A stretch of DNA of 10,702 nt from Bacteroidales bacterium (GTDB lineage: Bacteria > Bacteroidota > Bacteroidia > Bacteroidales > JAADJA01): NCBI GenBank assembly GCA_029933495.1, contig JAOZOC010000067.1, forward strand, positions 1-10,702. Reading direction: 5' to 3'. The translations under genes were made by a program, and so were the position numbers. The notes under the pieces were generated by a model. The model was given only the letters and a program-made list of their open reading frames with translations. It was not told the DNA's origin and did no database searches. Position 1 is the stretch's first letter, and the number at the start of each line of letters is the position of its first letter. This document shows positions 1 through 5,866 of the stretch, piece after piece.

Positions 1-423
1 AGAGAAATTTATAAAACATCGAAGAACAGATTGATTTTCGGGTACATTGCTTCTGCATTGTTTATTATTGCTCTTATAGCCTGGATATTGACCTGTTTGG
101 GAAGTTTTAAAAATGAGAAAAAGACTGATGAAAGTATTACAAAAGATGAAGTAACCAGGTTGCAGAAAGAGGTTACTCAACTGAAGAAGAGTAACGAGAC
201 ATTGGTTATTGAAAATAATAAGCTGACGAACAAGGTTAACGCCAAAGTGAAAGAAGAGGCTAAAAAGGAGAGTACTTATGTTGTTAGTGAGGGAGAGACA
301 TTATATAGAATTGCTCGGAAAGTATATGGCAACGGCTATAAATACAATGAACTTGCCAGAGATAATAATATTGAAAATCCTGACCTGATCGTTGTCGGGC
401 AAAAACTTATAATCTATTATTAA
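1..423 (+). CDS. Membrane-anchored coiled-coil LysM protein, 5' end outside window
   Basis: The reading frame is open to the left edge of the window. The first possible start inside it is a TTG at base 31, so the true start probably lies upstream and this is a partial gene. From codon 11 or 12 there is one hydrophobic segment of about 22 residues (Ile/Ala/Leu/Phe-rich, ending near a Cys), a membrane anchor. A charged Lys/Glu-rich stretch of about 50 residues with heptad-like Leu/Val spacing follows, probably a coiled coil. The last ~47 residues form a LysM domain (pattern YVVSEGETLYRIARKVYG ... NPDLIVVGQKL), a fold that binds peptidoglycan glycans. The arrangement suggests an inner-membrane protein reaching the cell wall. 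Its specific role is not known. The next gene starts 20 bases downstream and is also coiled coil, so the two may be co-expressed. The LysM call is firm; the start is not. Confidence 0.8.
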   Translation, partial: REIYKTSKNRLIFGYIASALFIIALIAWILTCLGSFKNEKKTDESITKDEVTRLQKEVTQLKKSNETLVIENNKLTNKVNAKVKEEAKKESTYVVSEGETLYRIARKVYGNGYKYNELARDNNIENPDLIVVGQKLIIYY

Positions 424-443
424 TCCTTAAAAAGTAAATAGTC

Positions 444-677
444 ATGGCTGATAAAAATATTGATTTGTTAAATGATAAGATATCTGAATATCTGACTGAA
501 ATAATCTCCTTAAAAGGTAATATTTCAACACTTGAAGATGAGAAGTCAAAGCTTGATAAGGATTTGAATCGTGAGAAGACTGCTGGCAAAAGGCTTAAAG
601 CAAAGGTTGCCGAACTTGAGAAAGATGTGGGAAAGCTTCAAGCTGAAGTTGAAACAATTACAAAAAAGGGGCAATAG
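444..677 (+). CDS. Small coiled-coil protein, function unknown
   Basis: This is a 77-residue, highly charged protein with no signal peptide and no membrane segment. Almost the whole length is Leu/Ile/Val heptads alternating with Lys and Glu, for example KLDKDLNREK and VAELEKDVGKLQAEVE, so it should be one long coiled-coil helix. It begins with ATG 20 bases after the LysM gene and ends with a TAG that lies inside a terminator hairpin. I do not recognise a family, and low-complexity coiled coils align spuriously to many proteins. Its position suggests a transcription unit shared with the LysM protein, whose middle part is also coiled coil; a physical partnership is only a guess. Reality as a gene is supported by clean spacing, an ATG start and a terminator directly at its end. 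Confidence 0.7.
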   Translation: MADKNIDLLNDKISEYLTEIISLKGNISTLEDEKSKLDKDLNREKTAGKRLKAKVAELEKDVGKLQAEVETITKKGQ

Positions 678-694
678 GCTTCTATTGTGCTTTT
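662..694. terminator. Bidirectional intrinsic terminator between convergent genes
   Basis: A six-base-pair stem CAATAG (672-677) / CTATTG (682-687) with a GCTT loop is flanked by six A on the left (662-667) and four T on the right (691-694). It can therefore act in both directions. The left arm contains the stop codon of the coiled-coil gene, and the right T-run touches the stop of the YceI-like gene. The convergent genes are only 15 bases apart. The stem is short and has little GC, so efficiency is uncertain. Confidence 0.6.
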
Positions 695-1424
695 ATTTTG
701 ATTCTGTGGGTGATTTTTGTAATTGCAGAGAAATTTGAATATCTACAAAGTCTGTAAAAAGAAAACTCTTATCGGTCTGCTCAAAATTCCCGGAGTAAAG
801 AGTTAAGCCCCACTTAGTACGATTAATTTGGAAACGGTCTGATTCAACCAATATTAAACTGTCATTAATTTGAATATTACTGTTAAAACGCACCTGACGT
901 GTTACATCCTTTATGGTTAGATTTCCAACAACCTCATAATCCTTATTCGAGGTTTTGGTTAGCCTGACCAGATTAAAATAACCCAATGGATATTTAGTAA
1001 TATCAAAGAAATCTGCTGATTTAAGTGTATTTACAAGCACATCTTTCATTAGCTGATAATCAATATCAACATCCTCAATGCTATCCATACAAATCGTAAA
1101 ATTACCATCTACAATATTTCCATCAGCAACCAAAACAGTTCCCTCTTTAATCTTCACATAGCCCGTATGTGTTACACAGTACCAATTAATGCTACTTTCT
1201 TTACAATTAACTTCATAAACATCTCCCTGGGTGTTATTATTAGTTATGCTTATGATTGAATCAAGGTGAATGTTCTCCTCTTCATTGGCAGTAAGACTGT
1301 CTGACAGGTCGGTATTATTAATTTCTTTATTGTTTTTATTAGCAGGTTGATTACAAGAGACTACAGCAACTATGATCAAAGCAGGCAGCCAGATAATTAA
1401 TGAATATATGTAAGACTTTTTCAT
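693..1424 (-). CDS. YceI-like domain lipoprotein
   Basis: The 243-residue protein starts with a lipoprotein signal (hydrophobic stretch then VVSC, lipid-attached Cys24). A polar Asn/Ser/Glu-rich linker to about residue 68 follows, then a YceI-type beta-barrel domain (about 69-236). Family signatures visible are LKSADFFDITKYP (134-146), GNLTIKDVTRQVRF (167-180) and RTKWGLTLYSG (202-212). YceI proteins form a lipocalin-like barrel that binds isoprenoid or other long hydrophobic ligands in the periplasm; the ligand here is unknown. Its start lies 18 bases after the stop of the pentapeptide-repeat gene, so it is probably the last gene of the nos-linked transcript and ends at the bidirectional terminator. 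A role in nitrous oxide respiration (quinone or lipid handling, or membrane stress) is inferred from position alone. The domain call is strong. Confidence 0.85.
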   Translation of the reverse strand: MKKSYIYSLIIWLPALIIVAVVSCNQPANKNNKEINNTDLSDSLTANEEENIHLDSIISITNNNTQGDVYEVNCKESSINWYCVTHTGYVKIKEGTVLVADGNIVDGNFTICMDSIEDVDIDYQLMKDVLVNTLKSADFFDITKYPLGYFNLVRLTKTSNKDYEVVGNLTIKDVTRQVRFNSNIQINDSLILVESDRFQINRTKWGLTLYSGNFEQTDKSFLFTDFVDIQISLQLQKSPTESK

Positions 1425-1442
1425 CTTTACGAATATTTTTTA

Positions 1443-2381
1443 TTAAATATCATTGCCATTAACAGCACATACTCCGGTAATTTGTCCATCCACAATAAGA
1501 TCTTCAATTCCTTTGGGGATATTAATGGCATCAGTAAAAATAGTATTAACAAATTCGGCAGCAAAAAAATTACAGCCGCTTAAATCAGCACCGGTAAAAT
1601 TTGCACCCTGCAGATGTGATCCACGAAATTCAACATCTATCAATCGCGAATTGACAAAGCTAACATCTTCAAGTCCGGCACCTGTAAAGTCAGAATAACT
1701 AAGATCCATAGAATCGAGTTTTGCACCAGTAAAAACTGTTATAATAAATTTAACGTTTACGGCTTCGCTTCCCGTAAAATCGGCATCAAGAAACTCAGAT
1801 TCCTTCATTAAAGAATTTGTGAAATTGCAATTTCGGAAATTCGCACGATGGCCTGCTACTCCAAACATGTTTGCTCCCCTGAAATCAGAATTTTCCAGTA
1901 TGGCATCATTAACAAACATCCGAAAAAGAGTGGCCCTGCAAAAATTGCAATTTGTCAAATCAGATTTATTAAATACAGACCAGCGTATATCACAAAAACG
2001 AAAGTCAGAGTCTTTGAACACTCCTCCATCACATTTAGCCGAACGAAAACTTGTTCCCCTGAAATCGCCACTAATCACTTGTTCCCCTTTCCAATAGACT
2101 TCATCCAGATTTACTAAACGAAAGTCATCGTAATCCTGTGGGACAGATGCAATACCTTTTTTTCTAACAGTTCCATCTTCAAGAAATATATCTTCGTTAA
2201 TTACAGCCTTTCTGATATCTTTACTTGTAAAATTAGAAAGGTATAGCATATTAGAAGTATCAGGAGGTTGCGGGAATAAACTTTGTACCACCGGTTCTGT
2301 GTATTGCTTACAACAAGTAATAACTCCAATAGCAATAAAAAGGATGAGAATGGAGAAGCCAATATATTTTAATTTTGTCAT
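1443..2381 (-). CDS. Pentapeptide-repeat envelope protein linked to nosY
   Basis: About 36 tandem pentapeptides of the A(D/N)(L/F)xx type occupy residues ~105-285, for example DFRGANMFG, NFRNCNF and NFTGADLSGCNF. This predicts a right-handed quadrilateral beta-helix of roughly nine coils. I place the start at the ATG at 2381 (312 residues), one base after the nosY stop. Longer in-frame starts (up to 2417) overlap nosY by up to 35 bases and put extra residues before the signal. The N-terminus is a short Lys-containing head, a hydrophobic core (residues 7-21) and TCC. This resembles a lipoprotein signal, but Thr before Cys is not a canonical lipobox, so an uncleaved membrane anchor is possible. 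The tight coupling to nosY suggests co-transcription and perhaps an accessory role near the NosDFY complex. No catalytic motif is seen. Pentapeptide proteins are often structural or inhibitory, so the role is open. Confidence 0.85.
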   Translation of the reverse strand: MTKLKYIGFSILILFIAIGVITCCKQYTEPVVQSLFPQPPDTSNMLYLSNFTSKDIRKAVINEDIFLEDGTVRKKGIASVPQDYDDFRLVNLDEVYWKGEQVISGDFRGTSFRSAKCDGGVFKDSDFRFCDIRWSVFNKSDLTNCNFCRATLFRMFVNDAILENSDFRGANMFGVAGHRANFRNCNFTNSLMKESEFLDADFTGSEAVNVKFIITVFTGAKLDSMDLSYSDFTGAGLEDVSFVNSRLIDVEFRGSHLQGANFTGADLSGCNFFAAEFVNTIFTDAINIPKGIEDLIVDGQITGVCAVNGNDI

Positions 2382-2382
2382 A

Positions 2383-3213
2383 CTAAACAATATCATTTCG
2401 TTTAAAATACCGAACACCTAAAAAAGCAAAAATAAAGCCTACAAAGATTGGATACAGAATCGAAAAAGCAATAAAAACCGAACGGCTTACGGTATCCAGA
2501 ATATAATAAGATGCCGGCCCCATTACGGTTAATTTAGGATCAAATAATACAAGAACGGCAGTTCTGAAGACCTGCAACGGATTTATCATACCAACTCCGA
2601 TTACCAACTCCGGATTCATTCTCATTTTTAACATAACTCCCATCAAAATTAAATCAAGAAATGCTACTAAAAATAACCAGATAATAAATGCCGTACCGAT
2701 TGCTACATTTTGAGCATGAGCCACAGAGGAAATATACATGCCGATTCCAAGGAAACAGAATACCATTGCCGCCAGTAAAAAACTATATAGTGCAAATAAA
2801 TCCCAGGGCACATCAATATTAGAAATAGTTCCCCATACAGCAGCACCTAACAAAGCAAGAAAGACCGGAATAAAAATTTCGACAAAACGGCTTATAAATT
2901 TCCCCCAAAAGTAACCAGAGAATGAAATTGGGAGCGAAAGCATATATTCCATTACATTTGTTTCACGGTCACCCACAACTGACCGCACAGTAGTAATAAG
3001 AATATAGATAGGTAGAATCACCATACTAACCTGCATAAAAGTTACCATCAATCGTCCAAGCCCGACAAAGCCTATTATTTGCGATTCAGTAATTCCAAGT
3101 GCAAACATAATAGCTACAAATCCGCCAAATAATATGCTATAAGCCCAAAACCATAATGAGCGTAAATTTTGTTTAACCTCGAGGGTAGTTATTTGAAGTG
3201 TGCCTTTGTTCAT
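2383..3213 (-). CDS. nosY: NosY, ABC-2 type permease of the nos maturation system
   Basis: This 276-residue integral membrane protein has six likely membrane segments (about 23-43, 59-80, 111-131, 138-162, 170-192 and 245-268). It carries the ABC-2 pattern GDRETNVMEYMLSLPIS (81-97) after the second segment and NPLQVFRTA (211-219) before the last. Length and topology fit NosY, which pairs with the ATPase NosF and the periplasmic NosD to support assembly of the Cu-S cluster of nitrous oxide reductase. The substrate is thought to be a sulfur species. Its ATG at 3213 is 73 bases downstream of the four-helix-bundle gene. In most nos clusters nosF and nosY are adjacent; here nosL and the inserted cassette separate them. 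No good ribosome binding site is visible. The identification rests on the permease pattern plus the neighbouring nosF, nosL and nosD genes. Confidence 0.9.
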   Translation of the reverse strand: MNKGTLQITTLEVKQNLRSLWFWAYSILFGGFVAIMFALGITESQIIGFVGLGRLMVTFMQVSMVILPIYILITTVRSVVGDRETNVMEYMLSLPISFSGYFWGKFISRFVEIFIPVFLALLGAAVWGTISNIDVPWDLFALYSFLLAAMVFCFLGIGMYISSVAHAQNVAIGTAFIIWLFLVAFLDLILMGVMLKMRMNPELVIGVGMINPLQVFRTAVLVLFDPKLTVMGPASYYILDTVSRSVFIAFSILYPIFVGFIFAFLGVRYFKRNDIV

Positions 3214-3248
3214 GATAAAAAGTAATTAGTTGTAATTAATAGTAATAT

Positions 3249-3275
3249 GTGCTTCGCACGTAATTTGCTTCGCAT
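3249..3275 (-). repeat. Two GCGAAGC-core mini-hairpins, 16 bases apart
   Basis: The nonamer TGCGAAGCA (minus strand) occurs twice, at 3250-3258 and 3266-3274, just downstream of the four-helix-bundle stop. Both copies fold as tight hairpins around GAA. The one at 3249-3259 has a four-base stem (GTGC/GCAC) and the other has three to four pairs. The core GCGAAGC is known as an unusually stable DNA mini-hairpin. The repeats sit inside the left end of the putative cassette. Confidence 0.55.
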
Positions 3276-3286
3276 AATTTTTTCTT

Positions 3287-3643
3287 TTATAATTGTTTTT
3301 TAGTTGTTGTAATGTAGTTATTTAATTTTATTCCTATTTTATCAATTTCAGTAAGTAAATGTTCAAACTTTTCATTAGTAATTAAATTTCTATCGTTTGC
3401 CTTGGTAAGCCAGGTTTTTGATTCATATAGGGAGCCACGGGAATAATAACTAAAATGAGTCTTTTCTCTGAAATGGTATCTTCCAAACCCTTCACTCAGA
3501 TTAGCTGCAACCGAATCAATTGACCTCACTAGTTGCTTGCCAATAGTATCTTTTGCAAAATTTTCCCATCCCATAACAATATTCCAGACATCCTCACCTA
3601 TTTTCATTGAAGAATCATAAACCTGAAGATCTTCTAATTTCAT
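3287..3643 (-). CDS. Four-helix-bundle protein of the 23S-rRNA-intervening-sequence (S23) family
   Basis: The 118-residue soluble protein has the family's hallmark segment at residues 37-78: QLVRSIDSVAANLSEGFGR, then a Phe/Tyr-containing helix and RGSLYESKTWL. It starts MKLEDLQVYD, and the usual head of this family is similar. Length is typical (about 115-125). Members were first noted as proteins encoded in intervening sequences of 23S rRNA genes, and the fold includes Avd, the accessory protein of diversity-generating retroelements. The function of stand-alone members is unknown. Here it lies 110 bases after nosL and 73 before nosY, flanked by inverted repeat arrays, and looks like a passenger inserted into the nos operon. 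No reverse transcriptase or variable repeat is nearby, so a diversity-generating role is not supported. The family call is strong; no link to N2O reduction is implied. Confidence 0.88.
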   Translation of the reverse strand: MKLEDLQVYDSSMKIGEDVWNIVMGWENFAKDTIGKQLVRSIDSVAANLSEGFGRYHFREKTHFSYYSRGSLYESKTWLTKANDRNLITNEKFEHLLTEIDKIGIKLNNYITTTKKQL

Positions 3644-3659
3644 AACAATTATTCTAAAC

Positions 3660-3667
3660 CAAAATTA
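3660..3667 (-). promoter_or_regulatory. Candidate -7 box for the four-helix-bundle gene
   Basis: On the minus strand TAATTTTG fits the Bacteroidota -7 consensus TAnnTTTG and lies 17 bases before the ATG at 3643. That would give a very short leader. No convincing -33 TTTG is found at 19-21 bases upstream, where the GTAATT repeat array begins, so the assignment is weak. Confidence 0.35.
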
Positions 3668-3690
3668 TATTCGTTACAAAAAAATAACAC

Positions 3691-3746
3691 TTAATTACTA
3701 CCTAATTACCATTCAATTACCACTTAATTACCCTTCTTTCAATTAC
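3691..3746. repeat. AATTAC tandem array with 11-base period
   Basis: AATTAC recurs at 3693, 3704, 3715 and 3726, an exact 11-base period, and again at 3741 (15 bases on). Units read like ACCTAATTACC and ACTTAATTACC. The array fills the gap between the nosL stop and the four-helix-bundle promoter region. An inverted partner with a 10-base period (GTAATT at 3222 and 3232, GTAATA at 3242) lies on the other side of the gene. Confidence 0.75.
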
Positions 3747-3753
3747 CCTTGCC

Positions 3754-4233
3754 TCAATGCCCCAACATCTTTTTTTCTTCCAAAAAGGCCTTTCTCATTG
3801 TTATCCCATCTTTAATCCTCTTAACAGTAGTATTAAAATCGTAAAGAGAGTCTCCAATATTATTCTTAAAAGCTCCATAACCATAACCCATAGGTGTTCG
3901 GTCGCCAAAACGGTAATATGCTTTATCCACTTCAATCCATTCTCCTGTTTCACAATGCCCGATCCAGGATTTTACTTTGCCATCTCCGGCAAACCTATCC
4001 CAGTCTTCGCTTCCATAAAAGTTTATATAACATCCTAAATCATCATACCAGATAACTTCGCCCCATTGGTTAATGGATTGAACGGAATACTCCTGTTCTG
4101 CTAATCCCATCAGGCACAGGGCACAAATATCTCTGTCCCAGTTAATTTCTCTTGGGCTATAATCAGCTTCCTGATTACAGCTGAATAGTGCAATTAGTAC
4201 AAATACAACAATAAGTTTTTTCATTTTTTTCAT
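3754..4233 (-). CDS. nosL: NosL, copper-binding lipoprotein
   Basis: The 159-residue protein has a clear lipoprotein signal (lysine head, hydrophobic core, LFSC, Cys19). The mature protein carries DICALCLMGLAE (residues 35-46), the Cys37-xx-Cys40-x-Met42 form of the NosL metal motif. WYDDLGCYINFY (62-73) and GYGYGAF (117-123) are further family features. NosL binds Cu(I) in the periplasm and delivers it during NosZ maturation. The start at 4233 gives MKKMKKL; the second ATG three codons on would work as well. It starts 41 bases after nosF, and that gap holds an 8-base inverted repeat. After its stop comes the AATTAC array of the putative cassette. In Wolinella-type clusters nosL follows nosY, so the order F-L-Y here is rearranged. 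Other copies of nosL often occur near nosZ and cannot be excluded outside the window. Confidence 0.9.
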   Translation of the reverse strand: MKKMKKLIVVFVLIALFSCNQEADYSPREINWDRDICALCLMGLAEQEYSVQSINQWGEVIWYDDLGCYINFYGSEDWDRFAGDGKVKSWIGHCETGEWIEVDKAYYRFGDRTPMGYGYGAFKNNIGDSLYDFNTTVKRIKDGITMRKAFLEEKKMLGH

Positions 4234-4246
4234 TTTTAATAAGATA

Positions 4247-4271
4247 TATGTAGAAACAAGGCATCTACATA
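4247..4271 (-). promoter_or_regulatory. Perfect 8-base inverted repeat between nosF and nosL
   Basis: TATGTAGA (4247-4254) and TCTACATA (4264-4271) are perfect inverted copies with a 9-base loop, in the 41-base gap after the nosF stop. No U-tract follows on the minus strand, so it is not a typical terminator. It could be an intercistronic hairpin that sets relative mRNA stability, or an operator. There is no direct evidence for either. Confidence 0.45.
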
Positions 4272-4274
4272 CGT

Positions 4275-4937
4275 TTAAATTTGTTTATCTAAAACTACCT
4301 CACCTAAATCCATTTCAACAGCCCTGTTTACTAACCCTGAAATTTCTTTTATCCTGTGACTACTTAATATCATTAAAGTGTTTTTATCATAATTTTTAAG
4401 ATAATCGAAAAATACTTCCCGTGCTTCAGGGTCAAGGTTTGCAGAAGGCTCATCTAAAAGAAGTATTTTTGGATTTCTGCCAAGAGCAAAAGCTACAAGC
4501 AGTTTTTGCTTCATACCGCCTGACAGCTTTAAAAATGGTTTTTTAAGGTTATCATCTATTACTAATCCAAGGTTAATACTAATTTCGAGAAATTTATCAA
4601 CAGGAGTATTAGTGAGTCTTGAGAAAAAACCAAGCATCTCTTTAACAGTCATTTTTAAAGGAGGTGGTATCTGAGGGACAAACCCTACTTCTCTCATAAT
4701 TTCTTCATGATTAGTATGAGGATTTAATCCCATAACATTAAGATCACCTTCATAAATATACTGGCCCAATATACAACGGATTAATGTAGTCTTACCGGCA
4801 CCGTTTGGACCACTCAGGCTAATTCTTTCCCCTGCATTAAAATCTATTGACAAGTCATTAAGAACTTTTTGTTTCTTAAATGATTTGACCAGATTAGTAG
4901 CACTTATAAGTGCCATACTATTATTTTTTTCTATCAT
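4275..4937 (-). CDS. nosF: NosF, ABC transporter ATPase of the nos maturation system
   Basis: This is a complete 220-residue nucleotide-binding domain. It has Walker A GPNGAGKTT (43-51), the Q-loop Gln89 in FVPQ, the ABC signature LSGGMKQK (138-145), Walker B KILLLDEP (157-164, catalytic Glu163), D-loop SANLD and switch His194 in SSHR. It powers the NosFY transporter, which with NosD supports Cu-site assembly in NosZ. The ATG at 4937 overlaps the nosH stop as ATGA (4934-4937), a strong sign of translational coupling and of this start; an in-frame ATG at 4916 is the alternative. It is shorter than proteobacterial NosF (about 300 residues) and lacks the extra C-terminal part. Assignment to NosF rather than a generic ATPase depends on the neighbouring nosH, nosL, nosY and nosD. 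Confidence 0.9.
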   Translation of the reverse strand: MIEKNNSMALISATNLVKSFKKQKVLNDLSIDFNAGERISLSGPNGAGKTTLIRCILGQYIYEGDLNVMGLNPHTNHEEIMREVGFVPQIPPPLKMTVKEMLGFFSRLTNTPVDKFLEISINLGLVIDDNLKKPFLKLSGGMKQKLLVAFALGRNPKILLLDEPSANLDPEAREVFFDYLKNYDKNTLMILSSHRIKEISGLVNRAVEMDLGEVVLDKQI

Positions 4938-5866
4938 ACTATTTTATCCAATCCCTTAATTGTAAATGACAATGCTCTGCCACCACATGTATCTATACAT
5001 AATCCACAGCGCGTACAGTCAGAATCTGCGTAATGAGTTTTTTGAGTTGCTTTTCCACGTTGCACAAACCAAAGAACATGAGGAACCTCGCATACATCCT
5101 GACAATCGCGGCAATATCCACATTTGTCATGGTCAAATTTTACGCGTAATGGAGCTGCTTTGCCTGTAATTGCCCACGTTGCTCCAACCGGACAAACATA
5201 ACGGCACCAAAAGCGTTTGCTGTAAACTATTTCAAAAATCAACAAAGCAAGTACCCATAATAATATTAAACCGGGGCCATATATCATTGCCCTTGACAGG
5301 ATTCCTACCGGGTTAATATTTTCGAAAACAATATTTTTTGTTAATAGAGCCAATAATAAAAATCCCACCCAAAAAACAAATCTGAGGTAAATATTAAAAG
5401 AATGCTCCTTAATTTTCTTTTTATTGACGAGGTAATCGTGAAGCTTCTCAGCCATCTCGGCAAGAAAATGGTAAGGGCAAACCCATGAACAATAGGTTCT
5501 GCCACCCATTATGCTTAAAAACAAGATTGTAGAAAATCCAATCCAGAAATTCATTGTCAGAGAGGGGAAATATCCTCCTGGTATAGAAATCAGGATTACC
5601 TGCAAGGCATTATAGGTATCAATCAGGTAAAACCCAAGCGCACGAGAACCACTTAAAGAACCTTCGAGAATGGAAAGCTCGAAGAAAAAGGAGAAAACAA
5701 ACAGCAGGTTAACCGCGATAAGAACCGGCCAACGAATATTTCTCCACTTATGGTTTCCTTTTTGCGACTTACACCATACATTATAATCCATACCCAATTT
5801 AGTATGAGGCATTTCTGCAACAGGTTTTGCAGGTATCGGCGGTAGATTTTTTATATTTTTAAACAT
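4934..5866 (-). CDS. nosH: NosH, NapH-type membrane quinol dehydrogenase subunit
   Basis: The 310-residue protein has about four to five membrane segments (near 46-66, 85-97, 106-122, 163-182, 197-215). Two CxxxCP motifs at the membrane edge are Cys126-Cys130 and Cys221-Cys225. A C-terminal cytoplasmic part carries two ferredoxin-type 4Fe-4S motifs, Cys249/252/255/259 and Cys284/287/290/294. This is the NapH/NosH plan. With NosG it forms a menaquinol dehydrogenase that sends electrons to the periplasm, replacing NosR in many clade II clusters. Its ATG lies inside the end of nosG (8-base overlap, 5859-5866), and its stop overlaps the nosF start, so nosG-H-F is translationally coupled. All 12 expected Cys are present. 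A NapH of nitrate reduction is the alternative, and context decides for Nos. Confidence 0.88.
   Translation of the reverse strand: MFKNIKNLPPIPAKPVAEMPHTKLGMDYNVWCKSQKGNHKWRNIRWPVLIAVNLLFVFSFFFELSILEGSLSGSRALGFYLIDTYNALQVILISIPGGYFPSLTMNFWIGFSTILFLSIMGGRTYCSWVCPYHFLAEMAEKLHDYLVNKKKIKEHSFNIYLRFVFWVGFLLLALLTKNIVFENINPVGILSRAMIYGPGLILLWVLALLIFEIVYSKRFWCRYVCPVGATWAITGKAAPLRVKFDHDKCGYCRDCQDVCEVPHVLWFVQRGKATQKTHYADSDCTRCGLCIDTCGGRALSFTIKGLDKIV

Larger units (their letters stand above)
3222..3746 (-). mobile_element. Putative inserted cassette: four-helix-bundle gene between inverted repeat arrays
   Basis: On the left, 3222-3239 reads GTAATTAG TT GTAATTAA. On the right, 3691-3709 reads TTAATTAC TAC CTAATTAC. 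These are inverted copies of each other with two 8-base blocks matching exactly and only a 2- versus 3-base centre differing. Each side continues as a short array: GTAATA at 3242 on the left, and AATTAC at 3715, 3726 and 3741 on the right. Between them lies only the four-helix-bundle gene with its own candidate promoter. The unit breaks the nosF-L-Y block. I see no transposase and no obvious target-site duplication, so movement, if real, would depend on a partner elsewhere. The boundaries are approximate. Confidence 0.5.

Noticed and set aside
407..589. Minus-strand 60-residue open frame across the LysM and coiled-coil genes
   Set aside because: It overlaps two better-supported genes and shows no recognisable feature.
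1453..2117. Several plus-strand open frames opposite the pentapeptide gene
   Set aside because: Their residues simply mirror the periodic pentapeptide codons. The minus-strand frame is longer and has clear repeats and a signal.
3287..3643. Avd of a diversity-generating retroelement
   Set aside because: No reverse transcriptase, template repeat or variable repeat is found within the window. Only the shared four-helix fold suggests it.
3691..3746. Possible CRISPR array
   Set aside because: The repeat core is 6-8 bases with a period of 11 bases, there are no spacers of normal length and no cas genes are near.
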